A DNA stretch of 64,000 nucleotides from Flavonifractor sp. An82 (GTDB taxonomy: Bacteria > Bacillota > Clostridia > Oscillospirales > Oscillospiraceae). Below, piece by piece: positions 22,890 through 32,027 of the stretch (positions are counted from its first letter, which is position 1; every line of letters begins with the position of its first letter). The notes below the pieces were generated by a model, which saw only the letters and a program-made list of their open reading frames with translations, was not told the DNA's origin and did no database searches. The position numbers and the translations under genes were made by a program. The stretch lies in assembly GCF_002159265.1 (NCBI RefSeq), contig NZ_NFHG01000001.1, forward strand, positions 62,001 to 126,000. The letters are read 5' to 3'.

Positions 22890-22938
22890 ATACCTATATA
22901 AAAAACGATACGATAATTACAAACAAGGAGGTGAGCTG

Positions 22939-23184
22939 ATGGTTCTGGCGATTGTGATTGCAATTGTGTATGTGGTAATTGGGCTGTTGGTTGCGAAAGC
23001 TGAGTATGAATGCTGTTTGTGTTACAGCATTCCAGAAGTAATTTTAACGGTTATTTGCTGGCCTTTTTTCCTTCTGATCATTCTAATCGCTACAATTATG
23101 GCATTTTTTGTCCAATTATATGTGATTTTTGAGGAAAAATGCTACAAAATGAGAGAAAAACGACGAAAAAACAGCAAAAAATAG
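22939..23184 (+). CDS. Small two-span membrane protein
   Basis: An 81-aa hydrophobic protein with two predicted membrane segments (VLAIVIAIVYVVIGLLVA and a longer one near 36-62) and a very basic tail. The ATG at 22939 follows AAGGAGGTGA, far better than the upstream in-frame ATG at 22873. It may be a membrane anchor or superinfection-exclusion protein; no family recognised. Confidence 0.6.
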   Translation: MVLAIVIAIVYVVIGLLVAKAEYECCLCYSIPEVILTVICWPFFLLIILIATIMAFFVQLYVIFEEKCYKMREKRRKNSKK

Positions 23185-23231
23185 TGAAAATCAACATTTT
23201 TTGAGTAATTTTAACGGAAAGGGGGTGGTAT

Positions 23232-23435
23232 ATGATGCGTGCGGACGGGCGACCACCGTTCTCTCCTCCGTGGAATCAAACAGATGAAGAACGAGAAGAA
23301 GAGTATCTCCAAGAGATGAAACGATTATCAATACAAGATTTCCTGTTGGCGGAAGAAGAATATGGCGATGGCAATATTGAAATTGCGGACGATGATTATG
23401 TGTGGGCTGAAGTAGATTTCTGGAGGTGGACTTAA
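23232..23435 (+). CDS. Hypothetical acidic 67-aa protein
   Basis: A very acidic small protein after a GGGGGTGG site. Its stop TAA overlaps the proposed ATA start of the RNA polymerase gene (TAATA). No family recognised. The coupling suggests it is made together with the polymerase. Confidence 0.55.
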   Translation: MMRADGRPPFSPPWNQTDEEREEEYLQEMKRLSIQDFLLAEEEYGDGNIEIADDDYVWAEVDFWRWT

Positions 23436-24091
23436 TAGCACTTGATAAGCAAGTCCACTTATATTCTGTCGATACAAAGGCATTTTACACTGATGAAGAG
23501 ATGGCGCTCAATCGAAAGATAGATGCAATGAGATACGAGAGAAAACAGATCAAAAAGGTTGTTGATATATGGACTGCATTTATTAGCAAAAAAATAACGG
23601 AAAAGAAAATGGCGCGGCTTTTAAAGGATGCAAAATATGATGGCGATCCGCTTACGACAGAAATAGTGGATGATTTGAAGCAGCGCTCAAAAGATCTGAT
23701 TGACCCAATCAATCAAACAAAGAAAGCGCTGTTGGATAAGCTTGAAATGTATCAGGGGATTCGAACATTTCGCCATGAGTTTTTAAGGGACCGAAATGTT
23801 ATCTCGATCTTTGAATCCGAATTGACCAGGATGGTCGGGATAGAGACCAACACCCTGACAGATGAATTGGTCGTAGTCAAAACGTGCTACTTCAAGGTAC
23901 TGAAAGACATCGTTCTAAACGGGTTTCATTTAAACGAAAATCGTTATGTGTGCCTGACGGCTTCGGCGGGGCAAATAAGAACGAAACGTTCACTGTTCAT
24001 CAAAGAAGACACTTATCATAGAATCATGGGCCGCCTGATGTGCGGGCTTACGGTTGAAGATATCAATAACCAAGGCGGGATAAATCCGAAT
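23435..24091 (+). CDS. QDE-1/YonO-type RNA polymerase, exon 1
   Basis: First of three exons of a single-subunit, two-barrel RNA polymerase related to eukaryotic RdRPs and to SP-beta YonO. It gives residues about 1-219: a charged helical N-terminus, then a segment with LTASAGQIRTKRSLFI that matches the S/A-S-x-Q-hR region of this family. The proposed start is ATA 23435, five bases after GGAGGTGG; a GTG at 23426 overlaps that site and is less likely. The frame ends in a stop immediately after AAT 24091, the proposed exon end. The spliced protein would be about 907 residues. It probably transcribes phage genes from DNA, as shown for YonO. Confidence 0.75.
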
Positions 24092-25360
24092 TAACAAAAT
24101 GGTTCCTTTACACGGTAACGTGTATCGAAAACGTGGTGAACCCAGAAATCTGGGGTGTGAGGCGAAAGCCTTGCTAACAGGAGAAGCTAAGTAAATTCAC
24201 TATATTTTTAAAAAACAATAGGATTGGAGGTGAGACAATAGGAGCATTGATTGATTTAACTGGGCAAAGATTTGGGAGATTGACAGTATTAGAAAGAGAT
24301 AAAAGCACAGAAAGCAGCAATAGGACATTATGGAAATGTGTTTGTGATTGCGGCACTATGAAATCTGTATCCTCGCACGCATTAAGATATGGTCTTACTA
24401 AATCATGTGGATGCCTCAGCCGTGAAATTGCTTCACGCCAAAAAGATTTATCACATATGATCGGCAAAAGGTTTGGAAATCTCACAATCATAAATAGAGA
24501 TAAAAATCATATTACTCCGAGCGGCCAAAGCAAAGTCAGATGGGTTTGTTTATGTGATTGCGGGAAAGAAACAACAGTAAATTTTTCAGAGTTAAAAAGT
24601 GGACATACAAAATCATGTGGCTGCATGACAAAAAGGCCTAAAGGGTCTGGGCTTATTGATTTGACTGGCCGTCGGTTTGGGAAACTGGTGGTTGTTGAAA
24701 GAGCGGAGGATTATGTTTATAGAACTGGTTCTAAAATAACAACACTGCCGAGATGGCTGTGTCGATGTGACTGTGGTAATGACGTGGTTGTGCAAGGCGG
24801 AAATTTGAGAAGTGGTGTTACAACAAGTTGTGGATGTCAGAATCGATCTTCCAGAGGGGAACGTTATATTTCAGAGTTTTTGACGGAGCATTGCGTTAAA
24901 TTTCTTCGAGAATATTCGTTTGATGATTTAAGAAATAGACATGGGAATTTATTGAGATTTGATTTTGCTATACTGGGCGATAATGACGATATTGTTATGT
25001 TGGTCGAGTATCAGGGCGCTCAACACTATATTGATTGCGGACTGTTTGGATTGTATCAACGCCAATATAGTGATGCAATGAAGCGAGACTATTGTGAAGC
25101 AAAACAAATCATGTTATACGAGATAAGATATGATGACGACTTGAACAGTTCCCTAAATGTTATGCTTGAGGAAATTAATAAACGAAAATAAATAGTGAAT
25201 TTATATGCCAATCTCTGTGCCAAGCCCGTAAGGGAAGGTGCAACGACTAATTGTAGTCGTCCGGTGAAACTCCGGCGGCGAAGCGCCACGCCCCTTCATT
25301 TGGAGGGTGATGATATAGTCTACTCCCCTAATAAATATCGGGAAACCGAGGGTATTTAGG
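24092..25360 (+). mobile_element. Group I intron 1 with homing endonuclease gene
   Basis: A 1,269-base intron between RNA polymerase exons 1 and 2. Conserved core elements are visible near the 3' end: the P7 strands GACTA (near 25244) and TAGTC (in GATATAGTC near 25314). Exon joining at AAT|AAA gives a continuous protein (GGINPN-KYLAYLAL), which fits the conserved KYxAxxxL region of the polymerase family. A 5' site at 24081 with exon 2 starting at 25360 is also possible, because the P1 pairing is weak. It encodes an EDxHD-type endonuclease at 24238-25191. Confidence 0.75.
24238..25191 (+). CDS. EDxHD (Vsr-like) homing endonuclease
   Basis: A 317-aa intron protein. It has three copies of a DNA-binding zinc module (about residues 4-62, 77-135, 140-203), each with the plan DLTGQRFGxLxVxxR, W-x-C-x-CDCG and SCGC. 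A Vsr-like nuclease domain follows (SRGERYISEFL, then FDFAILGD, VEYQGAQHY). This matches the I-Bth0305I family, which cuts the intron-less allele to spread the intron. The likely start is ATA 24238, four bases after GGAGGTGA; a TTG at 24247 is the alternative. Confidence 0.8.
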   Translation: MGALIDLTGQRFGRLTVLERDKSTESSNRTLWKCVCDCGTMKSVSSHALRYGLTKSCGCLSREIASRQKDLSHMIGKRFGNLTIINRDKNHITPSGQSKVRWVCLCDCGKETTVNFSELKSGHTKSCGCMTKRPKGSGLIDLTGRRFGKLVVVERAEDYVYRTGSKITTLPRWLCRCDCGNDVVVQGGNLRSGVTTSCGCQNRSSRGERYISEFLTEHCVKFLREYSFDDLRNRHGNLLRFDFAILGDNDDIVMLVEYQGAQHYIDCGLFGLYQRQYSDAMKRDYCEAKQIMLYEIRYDDDLNSSLNVMLEEINKRK

Positions 25361-26431
25361 AAATATTTAGCATACCTCGCCTTAAATAATTCTGCCACAG
25401 ATGTATGGAACGAGTTTAATATCAGAAAAACAATTGTGGTTGATGATATGGAAACTGAAGTCATGAACTTGGTTGACTTTATTGATGATAAGACATATTC
25501 CGTAGAACGGAAGACTACCCCTGTTCCGATTACACATACAGATGGATCTGGGATGGTTCGCCTTGATGTTAGCAGGAAAAACTTTATGTTCCGGGCGGCT
25601 TGGATCAAAGGATTGCTAAACGCATTTCCTTTTGACAAATTTATCCGGGAGGCAAACAGGAAAGATCCGCTTGTTAATCATGGGATCGTTAAAGATATTT
25701 ACGGAGTAGAACACGATATCTTAGCGGAAGACATTCAGGTAATCTTGACGAAGAGTCAGTTTAAACTTTGGAAATATTATGAGTCGTGGGAACAATATTG
25801 CGACTATTTCGAGCGTTACGGGTGCCAAGCATGCGTATGTAATTTGGAACCAACGCAGTTTGAAAAAGCGAAAATCAACTATCAGATGCTGCAAACTCTA
25901 ACTGACCTTACCGATGAAGAGCTACTGAACATCAGCAAAGGAACTCGTACTAAGCTAGAGAACCTTGCATCTGATCGAAACACAATGTTGAAGGTATTTG
26001 GTGCCACTAAAGAGAATGAGCGCCGGAATGGATTCCAAGAATCGTTGTTGTTATATCCGGAGCTCCTCCAGGATGAATACAGTAAAGAGACGCTTCGTGA
26101 GATTAAAAAGAGCATCGAGAAAGAAGCAAAAGCAGGTAAGCTGGATGTGGATGGATGTTACACGTTTATTGTTCCAGATATGTACGCATTTTGCCAATGG
26201 TTGTTTTATGGAGACAAAAACCCAAGTGGATTACTAGGAAATGGAGAAGTGTATTGCCCACTGTTTGCTGGAGGGGTAGAGCTGGATTGTCTGCGAAGTC
26301 CTCACCTGTATGTGGAACACGCAGTTAGAACCAATATGGTTGGGGCTGATCATGAACTCGGCCGGTGGTTTAAAACCAATGCTATTGTAACAAGTGTCCA
26401 TGATGTTATAAGTAAGATTTTGCAATTCGAT
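25361..26431 (+). CDS. QDE-1/YonO-type RNA polymerase, exon 2
   Basis: Exon 2, about 357 codons. It opens with KYLAYLALNNSATDVW, which aligns with the K-Y-A-A-R-x-G-L-x-x-S motif of RdRP-type polymerases. The THTDGSGMVRLD segment is equivalent to the T-D-G-x-G motif, and FRAAWIKGLLNAF to the xxR-xxxxKG-hh element. Near the end are conserved CLRSPHLYVEH and ILQFD, the first half of the catalytic DxDGD loop. The exon ends at GAT 26431, directly followed by an in-frame TAG in the intron. Confidence 0.8.
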
Positions 26432-26757
26432 TAGTTCGTCGCGGTCGAACCCATAGGGAAACCATGGGATATAAAACAACGAGAACTCGGACATCCGAGG
26501 TGTCGCTCTGACGGTAGGCTCCGCAGGAAATGGCGGATAGCAGGGCGGCTAACAGGGGACGTGAGAGCTATCCTGTGACGAGCCTTGCCAGCAACCTATG
26601 GTAAGGAAGTTGCATCGACTATGGAAAGGGGAGCTGTTGTCCGTGCGGGGCAATAGCAAGACTGAGTACAGTAGGCGTGTGGTGAAATTCCTCGCGCCGA
26701 AGCACGTTGGGCCTAAACGGGAAACCGCATGGCTATGATATAGTCAGTATCTCTATG
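26432..26757 (+). ncRNA. Group I intron 2 (ORF-less, 326 nt)
   Basis: A compact group I intron inside the catalytic-loop codons of the RNA polymerase. Splice sites are strongly supported: the internal guide GTCGCGGTCGAA (26438-26449) pairs as GTCGAA with the 5' exon end TTCGAT (P1, with U-G at the splice site) and as GTCGCG with the 3' exon start TGCGAC (P10). The P7 strands GACTA (near 26618) and TAGTC (in GATATAGTC near 26741) are present. The intron ends in G at 26757. No endonuclease gene, so it may depend on one elsewhere or no longer move. Confidence 0.88.
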
Positions 26758-27753
26758 TGCGACGGAGACAAGTCCTTGGTGGTTCAAGATCCTGATATTG
26801 TGCAGGCAGCGAAGCGTAATACAGAAAAGATTGTCCCTTTGTATTACGAGATGAAGAAAGCTGGCGCACAGCCAATCACCAAAGAAAATATATATGACAG
26901 TATGATTCTGGCCTATGTCGGAGGAAATATTGGTCAGATATCAAACGATATTTCGATTATCTGGAACGAAGAAAGTTGCGAAAATAGACTTGACGTAGTG
27001 AAACTTCTTTGTATGGAGAATAATTACACTATTGATTTTGCAAAAACTCTTTATAAGCCTGTGCGCCCTGACCAAATACACTCTATGATTCATCGGTACA
27101 CGAAGAAGAAAGTTCCTCACTTTTTTGTGTATGCAAAAGATAAGACTGAAGCACAGGTAGAGCCAATTAACAGCAGCCCCGTAAATCGACTTGAATATAT
27201 TATTCCAAAAATAAAGATGGATTTTAAAACGCAATCTCTTGGAAAGTTTGATCCTAAGATGTTAATGCGTGAAAGTATCGTCCCGACGAACGATATTACC
27301 CAGAAGATTATAGAGACTTATGGGACGATGTCTAAGTCTGATGCGATGAAGGCTGGGCGTGATGAGCGCGGGGTTCCGAGAAGCTTATATGGATATCAAA
27401 AAATTATCGACTCGCTTTTGGAAATTTGCAATGACATTTATTTTGTGACGGATGTTTTAATCAAAGAACTGTTTATCCGGAGAAAGAGCAAACGAAAGAA
27501 TATCTTTTGGATGTGCTTTGGCGATATTGTTGCTGAGAATATTAAGCGGAACATTGGCAGAAAAACTGGAATGTGCGTAAAGTGCGGAGCTCGTTTTTAT
27601 CGAGAATCCAATAGACAGGTAATGTGTAAGTCGTGTGCTGCACAAAGCCGGAAGATATCTAATCGAATGGCACAACGCAGAAAAACCGCAAAAAAATCAG
27701 CATTTAAGAAAATTCCTGAAACCGTTGTGGCACAGCAGGTGTATGGAAAATAA
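26758..27753 (+). CDS. QDE-1/YonO-type RNA polymerase, exon 3
   Basis: Exon 3, 331 codons plus stop. It starts TGC GAC GGA GAC, which joined to exon 2 restores the catalytic motif QFDCDGDKSLV with the three Asp that hold Mg. The family element IGQISND follows about 55 residues later. The C-terminus holds a C4 zinc ribbon (CVKCGARF and CKSC) and a basic tail. Without removal of intron 2 the polymerase would lack its active site. Confidence 0.8.
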   Translation, partial: CDGDKSLVVQDPDIVQAAKRNTEKIVPLYYEMKKAGAQPITKENIYDSMILAYVGGNIGQISNDISIIWNEESCENRLDVVKLLCMENNYTIDFAKTLYKPVRPDQIHSMIHRYTKKKVPHFFVYAKDKTEAQVEPINSSPVNRLEYIIPKIKMDFKTQSLGKFDPKMLMRESIVPTNDITQKIIETYGTMSKSDAMKAGRDERGVPRSLYGYQKIIDSLLEICNDIYFVTDVLIKELFIRRKSKRKNIFWMCFGDIVAENIKRNIGRKTGMCVKCGARFYRESNRQVMCKSCAAQSRKISNRMAQRRKTAKKSAFKKIPETVVAQQVYGK

Positions 27754-27774
27754 AGGGATAAATGAAAAAATACA

Positions 27775-27813
27775 AAACCCGGAAACCGTTGTGGCGCAAT
27801 AGTTTCCGGGTTT
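27775..27813. other. 12-bp perfect hairpin after RNA polymerase gene
   Basis: AAACCCGGAAAC and GTTTCCGGGTTT with a 15-base loop containing TTGTGGCGCAA, 21 bases after the stop. No T-run follows, so it is more likely an RNA processing or stability element, or a protein site, than a simple terminator. Confidence 0.55.
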
Positions 27814-27918
27814 GAGCGATCTCCTATATAAGGGAGAAAAAGGAGCAAAGTACACAAGATGCTTTCTTGAAGTTCCTAGTTTTTGCTTCTCCAAATTGAT
27901 AATGAGGGATGTGTTGTT

Positions 27919-28083
27919 CTGATTTATGTCAGAAAAGACGAAGTTGATTATCTTCGTCAGAATGGGCTTGCCCATGAAGTGTTGGCTAAGACATGCCACG
28001 GTAAGCATTTTGCTGTTGAATCGCGTGCTGTTCTGAGTGCCTTAAAGAAGTACAACGATAGTCGTGTTCCAAAAAATAATTGA
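27919..28083 (+). CDS. Hypothetical 54-aa protein, CTG start
   Basis: A short gene between the RNA polymerase and the ClpP-like gene. The best ribosome binding site (GAGGGATG at 27904) is followed by CTG at 27919; the upstream TTG at 27883 has no site. The protein is basic, with a possible helix (EVDYLRQNGLAHEVLAKTC). It is one of the near-cognate start candidates. Confidence 0.5.
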   Translation: MIYVRKDEVDYLRQNGLAHEVLAKTCHGKHFAVESRAVLSALKKYNDSRVPKNN

Positions 28084-28100
28084 TTAGGAGATATGGTCTA

Positions 28101-28724
28101 TTGGATACTTTTGAAATTCAAATTCCTGCTGGTAGCGGCGCAAATAAGCAGTTGCCTGATCCGTATCTGCTGAATTATTACGAGTCAGTGGATAATCGCA
28201 TTCTGTGGATCGATTCTGCTGTGAGCGAAGACACCATTGAAATTGCAAAGAAGATTGTTCGGTGGAACGCAGAGGATGATGACGCATCTATTCCTATCGA
28301 AAATCGGATGCCGATTAAGCTTTATATCGCGTCTGGTGGCGGAGATGCGTATGCTATGCTGGTTGTTCTGGATGCGATCTTGAGTAGTCAGACTCCGGTG
28401 TATACCGTCAACATGGGATTAGCAGCGAGCGCAGCGTGCGTGTTGCTGATTGCTGGTCATAAGCGTTTTGCTATGCCTCATTCACACGCACTGTGGCATT
28501 CTGGTTCTGGTGGATTGTCTGGCACAATGGAGCAACTGCAGAGTGCGACAAAGCACTTTGATACGATGGATGCCCAGCTCCAAGATCTATTTTTGAGTAA
28601 GACTAAGATTGATCTAAAGACCTATAAGAAGCAGAAGGATAAAGATTGGTATTTTACCGCTGACCAAATGCTTGATGGTGGTCTTGTGGATGTTATCGTT
28701 TCATCCGTAAACGAAATCCTTTGA
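28101..28724 (+). CDS. ClpP-like serine protease
   Basis: A 207-aa ClpP-fold protein. The oxyanion motif SGGGDAYAM lies near residue 76, the nucleophile Ser in MGLAASAACVLL near 107, and the catalytic His in SHALWHSG near 130. The TTG start at 28101 lies behind AGGAGAT. Phage ClpP-like enzymes may act in prohead maturation, but here it sits away from the capsid genes, next to PhoH and the RNA polymerase. A role in regulated proteolysis is equally possible. Confidence 0.8.
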   Translation: MDTFEIQIPAGSGANKQLPDPYLLNYYESVDNRILWIDSAVSEDTIEIAKKIVRWNAEDDDASIPIENRMPIKLYIASGGGDAYAMLVVLDAILSSQTPVYTVNMGLAASAACVLLIAGHKRFAMPHSHALWHSGSGGLSGTMEQLQSATKHFDTMDAQLQDLFLSKTKIDLKTYKKQKDKDWYFTADQMLDGGLVDVIVSSVNEIL

Positions 28725-28740
28725 GATAGGAGTGCCGCTA

Positions 28741-29511
28741 GTGGCAACTAAGAAGAAGAGTACAAACTTTGAGGATTATGGCCCCGCTCCTGAGACGTTG
28801 CACGGTCATCCCTTCTATGGATTGGATCTTGACCCAGAGCAGAAAGTGCTGGTAGATGCGATCTGGAATCCAGACAACGATATTATTTTTGTCAATGCCG
28901 CAGCTGGTACTGGCAAAACCACTATCGCGATGGGTGTAGCTCATCTACTCGTAAAGTATCGTCTGTATGATGGGATTTTGTGCGTGGCAAGCCCATGCGA
29001 GGAATCTCGTCAAGGATATTTGCCAGGCGATATCAGCCAGAAAAGCGAGGTATATTTTGAGCCTTTCTACCAAGCGATGCAACGGTGTGATATGAATCCG
29101 TTTACTGACATTGATGATGAATCTTTGGTGAATGCAAAGAACGGAACTGGTTTTGTTAAACTCATCACCCATACTTACACTCGTGGATCAAACTTTGATC
29201 ATCGGGTTGTGATCATCGACGAGATGCAGAATTTTACGTTCCGTGATGCAAAGAAGATTCTTACTCGATGCGCAGATAATTGCAAGGTGATCTGCCTTGG
29301 CCATGACGGACAATGTGATCTTCCGGATGAGTCTTTGAGTGGGTTTGTGCCATATCTGAACCATTTTCGAAACAAGGAGCATTGCCAAGTCTGTAATTTG
29401 ACTATTAACCACAGAGGCTGGATTTCGAGCCATGCTGACGCTCTTATCGAAGGCGCCTTATATCCCCCTGGCCAATTAAAATTTGTTTCGTTGCAACCGC
29501 ATACCATATAG
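28741..29511 (+). CDS. phoH: PhoH-like ATPase
   Basis: A 256-aa PhoH-family P-loop ATPase. Walker A is [12 protein letters not shown] near residue 54, Walker B is [10 protein letters not shown] near 157, and the family ending [11 protein letters not shown] lies near 224. The GTG start at 28741 follows TAGGAG. PhoH proteins are common in phages and are linked to RNA metabolism or phosphate stress. The last 16 or so residues (from about ALYPPGQ) do not look family-like and lie next to the TnpB insertion, so the original C-terminus may have been replaced. Confidence 0.85.
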   Translation: MATKKKSTNFEDYGPAPETLHGHPFYGLDLDPEQKVLVDAIWNPDNDIIFVNAAAGTGKTTIAMGVAHLLVKYRLYDGILCVASPCEESRQGYLPGDISQKSEVYFEPFYQAMQRCDMNPFTDIDDESLVNAKNGTGFVKLITHTYTRGSNFDHRVVIIDEMQNFTFRDAKKILTRCADNCKVICLGHDGQCDLPDESLSGFVPYLNHFRNKEHCQVCNLTINHRGWISSHADALIEGALYPPGQLKFVSLQPHTI

Positions 29512-29543
29512 ATGTAAGAAAACCAGAAAAGGATGTATCGTTT

Positions 29544-30659
29544 GTGGAGAAAGCCTACAAATTTCGCCTGTACCCTAACAAGGCGCAGGAGGAGCTGATA
29601 CGCAAAACCATCGGTTGCGCCCGCTTCGTCTACAACCAAACCCTGGCTGCCCGCAGAGGTGCCTACGCCGCAGGAAACCAACTCAGCGGTTACGACTGTG
29701 TGAAACTGCTGCATGGGATGAAGGGGTCCTACTCCTGGCTTAAAGAGGTAGACTCCACCGCCCTGCAGACCTCAGTGCTACAGATGGATCAGGCCTACAA
29801 GAATTTCTTTGCCGGTCGCAAAGGCAAGCGCAAGGTTGGTTTTCCAAAGTTCAAGTCCAAGCATCGTAGCCGCGCCAGCTACACCAGCAAGGTGGTTGGA
29901 CAAAACATCCAGGCATCTGATAGGGCGATCCGGCTTCCCAAGCTGGGCTGGGTAAAGGCCAAGGTCTCAACCCCTGTACATGGACGGATTCTCCACGCTA
30001 CCGTCAGCATGAGCCGGAGCGGTAAGTTTTTCGTGAGTCTATGCTGCACGGAAGTAGATATCCCACAGTATTCCAGCACCGGTGCCGTCGCCGGCATTGA
30101 TGTGGGCCTCAAAAACCTGGTGATCACCAGCGACGGCCAGAAATTCAGCAACCTCAAGCACCTGCAGCAGGCAGAGCAGCGGCTCATCAAGCTCCAGCGG
30201 CGGCTGTCCCGAAAGCCAAAGGGCAGCCGCAACCGGGAGAAGGCCCGCCTCCGCTTGGCCAAGCAGCATGAGTACATCGCCAACTGCCGGCAGGACTACC
30301 TGCATAAGCTGACCACTCAGTTGGTCAGGGCCTATGGCATTATCTGCGTGGAAAGCCTCAATGTAAAAGGCATGATGGCCAACCATAAACTGGCCAAGGC
30401 GATTGCCGACGCCTCTTGGGGAGAGTTGGTCAGGCAGCTGAAATACAAGACTGCCTGGCAGCATAAGCAGCTGGTTGAGGTGGGCACTTTCTACCCCAGC
30501 AGCCAGCTGTGCAACCACTGCGGCTATCAGAATGCAGAGACCAAGGACTTGGCGCTCCGGGAGTGGACATGCCCAAAGTGCGGCCACCGGCATGACCGGG
30601 ATGTCAACGCCGCCCAGAACATCCTGCATGAAGGACTGAGGCTGCTGGCCAGTGCTTAA
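29544..30659 (+). CDS. tnpB: TnpB RNA-guided nuclease
   Basis: A 371-aa full-length TnpB. The N-terminal HTH domain ([17 protein letters not shown]) is followed by the RuvC-like nuclease with GIDVGLKN near residue 187 (first Asp), VESLNVKGM near 270 (Glu), a zinc ribbon (CNHCG and CPKCG) near 319-340, and the final Asp in [11 protein letters not shown]. All catalytic residues are present. TnpB cuts DNA matching a guide carried by an RNA from the element's right end, which preserves the element. The GTG start at 29544 lies behind AAAGGATG. Confidence 0.92.
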   Translation: MEKAYKFRLYPNKAQEELIRKTIGCARFVYNQTLAARRGAYAAGNQLSGYDCVKLLHGMKGSYSWLKEVDSTALQTSVLQMDQAYKNFFAGRKGKRKVGFPKFKSKHRSRASYTSKVVGQNIQASDRAIRLPKLGWVKAKVSTPVHGRILHATVSMSRSGKFFVSLCCTEVDIPQYSSTGAVAGIDVGLKNLVITSDGQKFSNLKHLQQAEQRLIKLQRRLSRKPKGSRNREKARLRLAKQHEYIANCRQDYLHKLTTQLVRAYGIICVESLNVKGMMANHKLAKAIADASWGELVRQLKYKTAWQHKQLVEVGTFYPSSQLCNHCGYQNAETKDLALREWTCPKCGHRHDRDVNAAQNILHEGLRLLASA

Positions 30660-30820
30660 ATAATAATTTTCCAACGGTACGGTGGGACACACCGGAACCT
30701 ACCAAAACGCTTGGGGAGATCGTGTAAGACCCCGGTGCTTTGTGGGCAACTGCAAAATACTTGGGCGGTGATCGTCGAGCCAAGAATCCCCTGACTTTAG
30801 ACAGGGGGGAGTGTCAAGTT
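30660..30820 (+). ncRNA. Candidate omega RNA of the TnpB element
   Basis: The non-coding right end after tnpB, with repeated TACTTGGGCGGTGATCG / CGCTTGGGGAGATCG motifs and the terminal CCCCTG/CAGGGG hairpin. By analogy with ISDra2 and other TnpB systems, the omega RNA ends at the element boundary and the next bases (GTTTAAGAATGGGCAG) would act as guide. Confidence 0.6.
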
Positions 30821-30843
30821 TAAGAATGGGCAGGTGAACACAA

Positions 30844-32010
30844 ATAGATAAAACTAAATATTTACAGGCACTATATGATTTGCTTTTGCGCCGCAGCGAC
30901 CCAGACGATGAAACTGAGTGGGCTGATGTGGTAGCATTTATGAACGAACAGACGGGGGAGAATTATAGCCGCGACTTTGTTCGGAAGTCGTGGCCCCTGC
31001 TCTCCATGTACATCCAAGAAGGATGGGTAGGCCCTCCCGATGATAGCGGAAGTTATTTTGAATCTAAGCGCCTTGAAGCTGAGAAAGAAAGAATCCGCTT
31101 ACGTGACGAACGTAATGAGTTAAACCGCTTGAAGCGAGATTTAGCCAGGGCTGACACCATGATGGATCTCTGGAAACAGATCATTTCTGAATCCGTAGAG
31201 CCATTCCATGGCTACCAAGCAAACTCAGTATGTAGCGATGGAGATTGTGATCTTATTGTTCACTTAACGGATTTGCATGCTGGGTTGGTCATTGATAATT
31301 TTTGCAATCGTTATAATGAAGAGATAATGATTCATAGGTTGCAGGAGTATCTGGGCCGCATTGAAGAAATTGCAGCAAGACATCGGGCAAACAACTGTTA
31401 TGTCTTGTTGGGCGGAGATTTGATCAGCGGAGCTATTCATACCCCGTTACGAATCGAATCGAATATGAATACGCTTGAGCAGCTGAAATTTGTTTCTATT
31501 GCGGTTAGTGAGTTTGTAAAAGAACTCAGCCCAATGTTTGCGGATGTGTATGTGTATTCTGTTGCTGGAAATCATTCTCGTTTATTTCAGAATAAAAAAG
31601 AGAATGCAAAAGGTGAAAACCTTGACACTCTCGTTCCGTTTTATATGCAGGCAAAATTATCCGAATATGAGAACGTACATATTTACGACCATAATGATGA
31701 AGAGAGCGTTGCTAGATTTTCTGTGAGAGGAAATCTTGTCTATGGTGTTCATGGTGATAAAGACACGATGGAAAGCGTAGTGCAAAAACTTACAATGTTC
31801 TTTGGTGCCAAACCTGATATCGTAATGGCTGGTCATCGACACACAAATGGATTCCGCACTGTGTATGATTCTAAGGTAATTGAAAGTGGATGCCTGTCTG
31901 GTCCAGATAATTTTTGTATGGATCATCGGCTACAAAACAAGCCTGAACAAATGGTATTAGTTGTTAATGATACCGGTATTGAATGTTTATATGATATAAA
32001 GTTTAGCTGA
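30844..32010 (+). CDS. Calcineurin-like phosphoesterase
   Basis: A 388-aa protein with an N-terminal HTH-like and coiled-coil part (about 1-110) and a metallophosphoesterase domain. The domain motifs are HLTDLHAG near 140, GGDLIS near 187, GNHSR near 240, GVHGDKD near 302 and GHRHTNG near 326. This is the SbcD/Mre11-like or 2',3'-phosphodiesterase architecture. The best start is ATA 30844, six bases after AGGTGA, giving a natural N-terminus (DKTKYLQALYDLL); no ATG, GTG or TTG is well placed. It follows the TnpB insertion directly. Confidence 0.75.
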   Translation: MDKTKYLQALYDLLLRRSDPDDETEWADVVAFMNEQTGENYSRDFVRKSWPLLSMYIQEGWVGPPDDSGSYFESKRLEAEKERIRLRDERNELNRLKRDLARADTMMDLWKQIISESVEPFHGYQANSVCSDGDCDLIVHLTDLHAGLVIDNFCNRYNEEIMIHRLQEYLGRIEEIAARHRANNCYVLLGGDLISGAIHTPLRIESNMNTLEQLKFVSIAVSEFVKELSPMFADVYVYSVAGNHSRLFQNKKENAKGENLDTLVPFYMQAKLSEYENVHIYDHNDEESVARFSVRGNLVYGVHGDKDTMESVVQKLTMFFGAKPDIVMAGHRHTNGFRTVYDSKVIESGCLSGPDNFCMDHRLQNKPEQMVLVVNDTGIECLYDIKFS

Positions 32011-32027
32011 GAGGTTTCCCTCTTGAT

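Larger units (their letters stand above)
29515..30820 (+). mobile_element. IS1341-type (IS200/IS605) element with tnpB only
   Basis: A TnpB-only insertion between phoH and the phosphoesterase gene. The right end is defined by the CCCCTG/CAGGGG hairpin at 30788-30807 and ends about GTGTCAA 30817, typical of this family. The left end is not precisely visible but lies before the tnpB start. Base composition is clearly more GC-rich than the phage flanks, so it probably came recently from a host. No tnpA is present. Confidence 0.75.
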
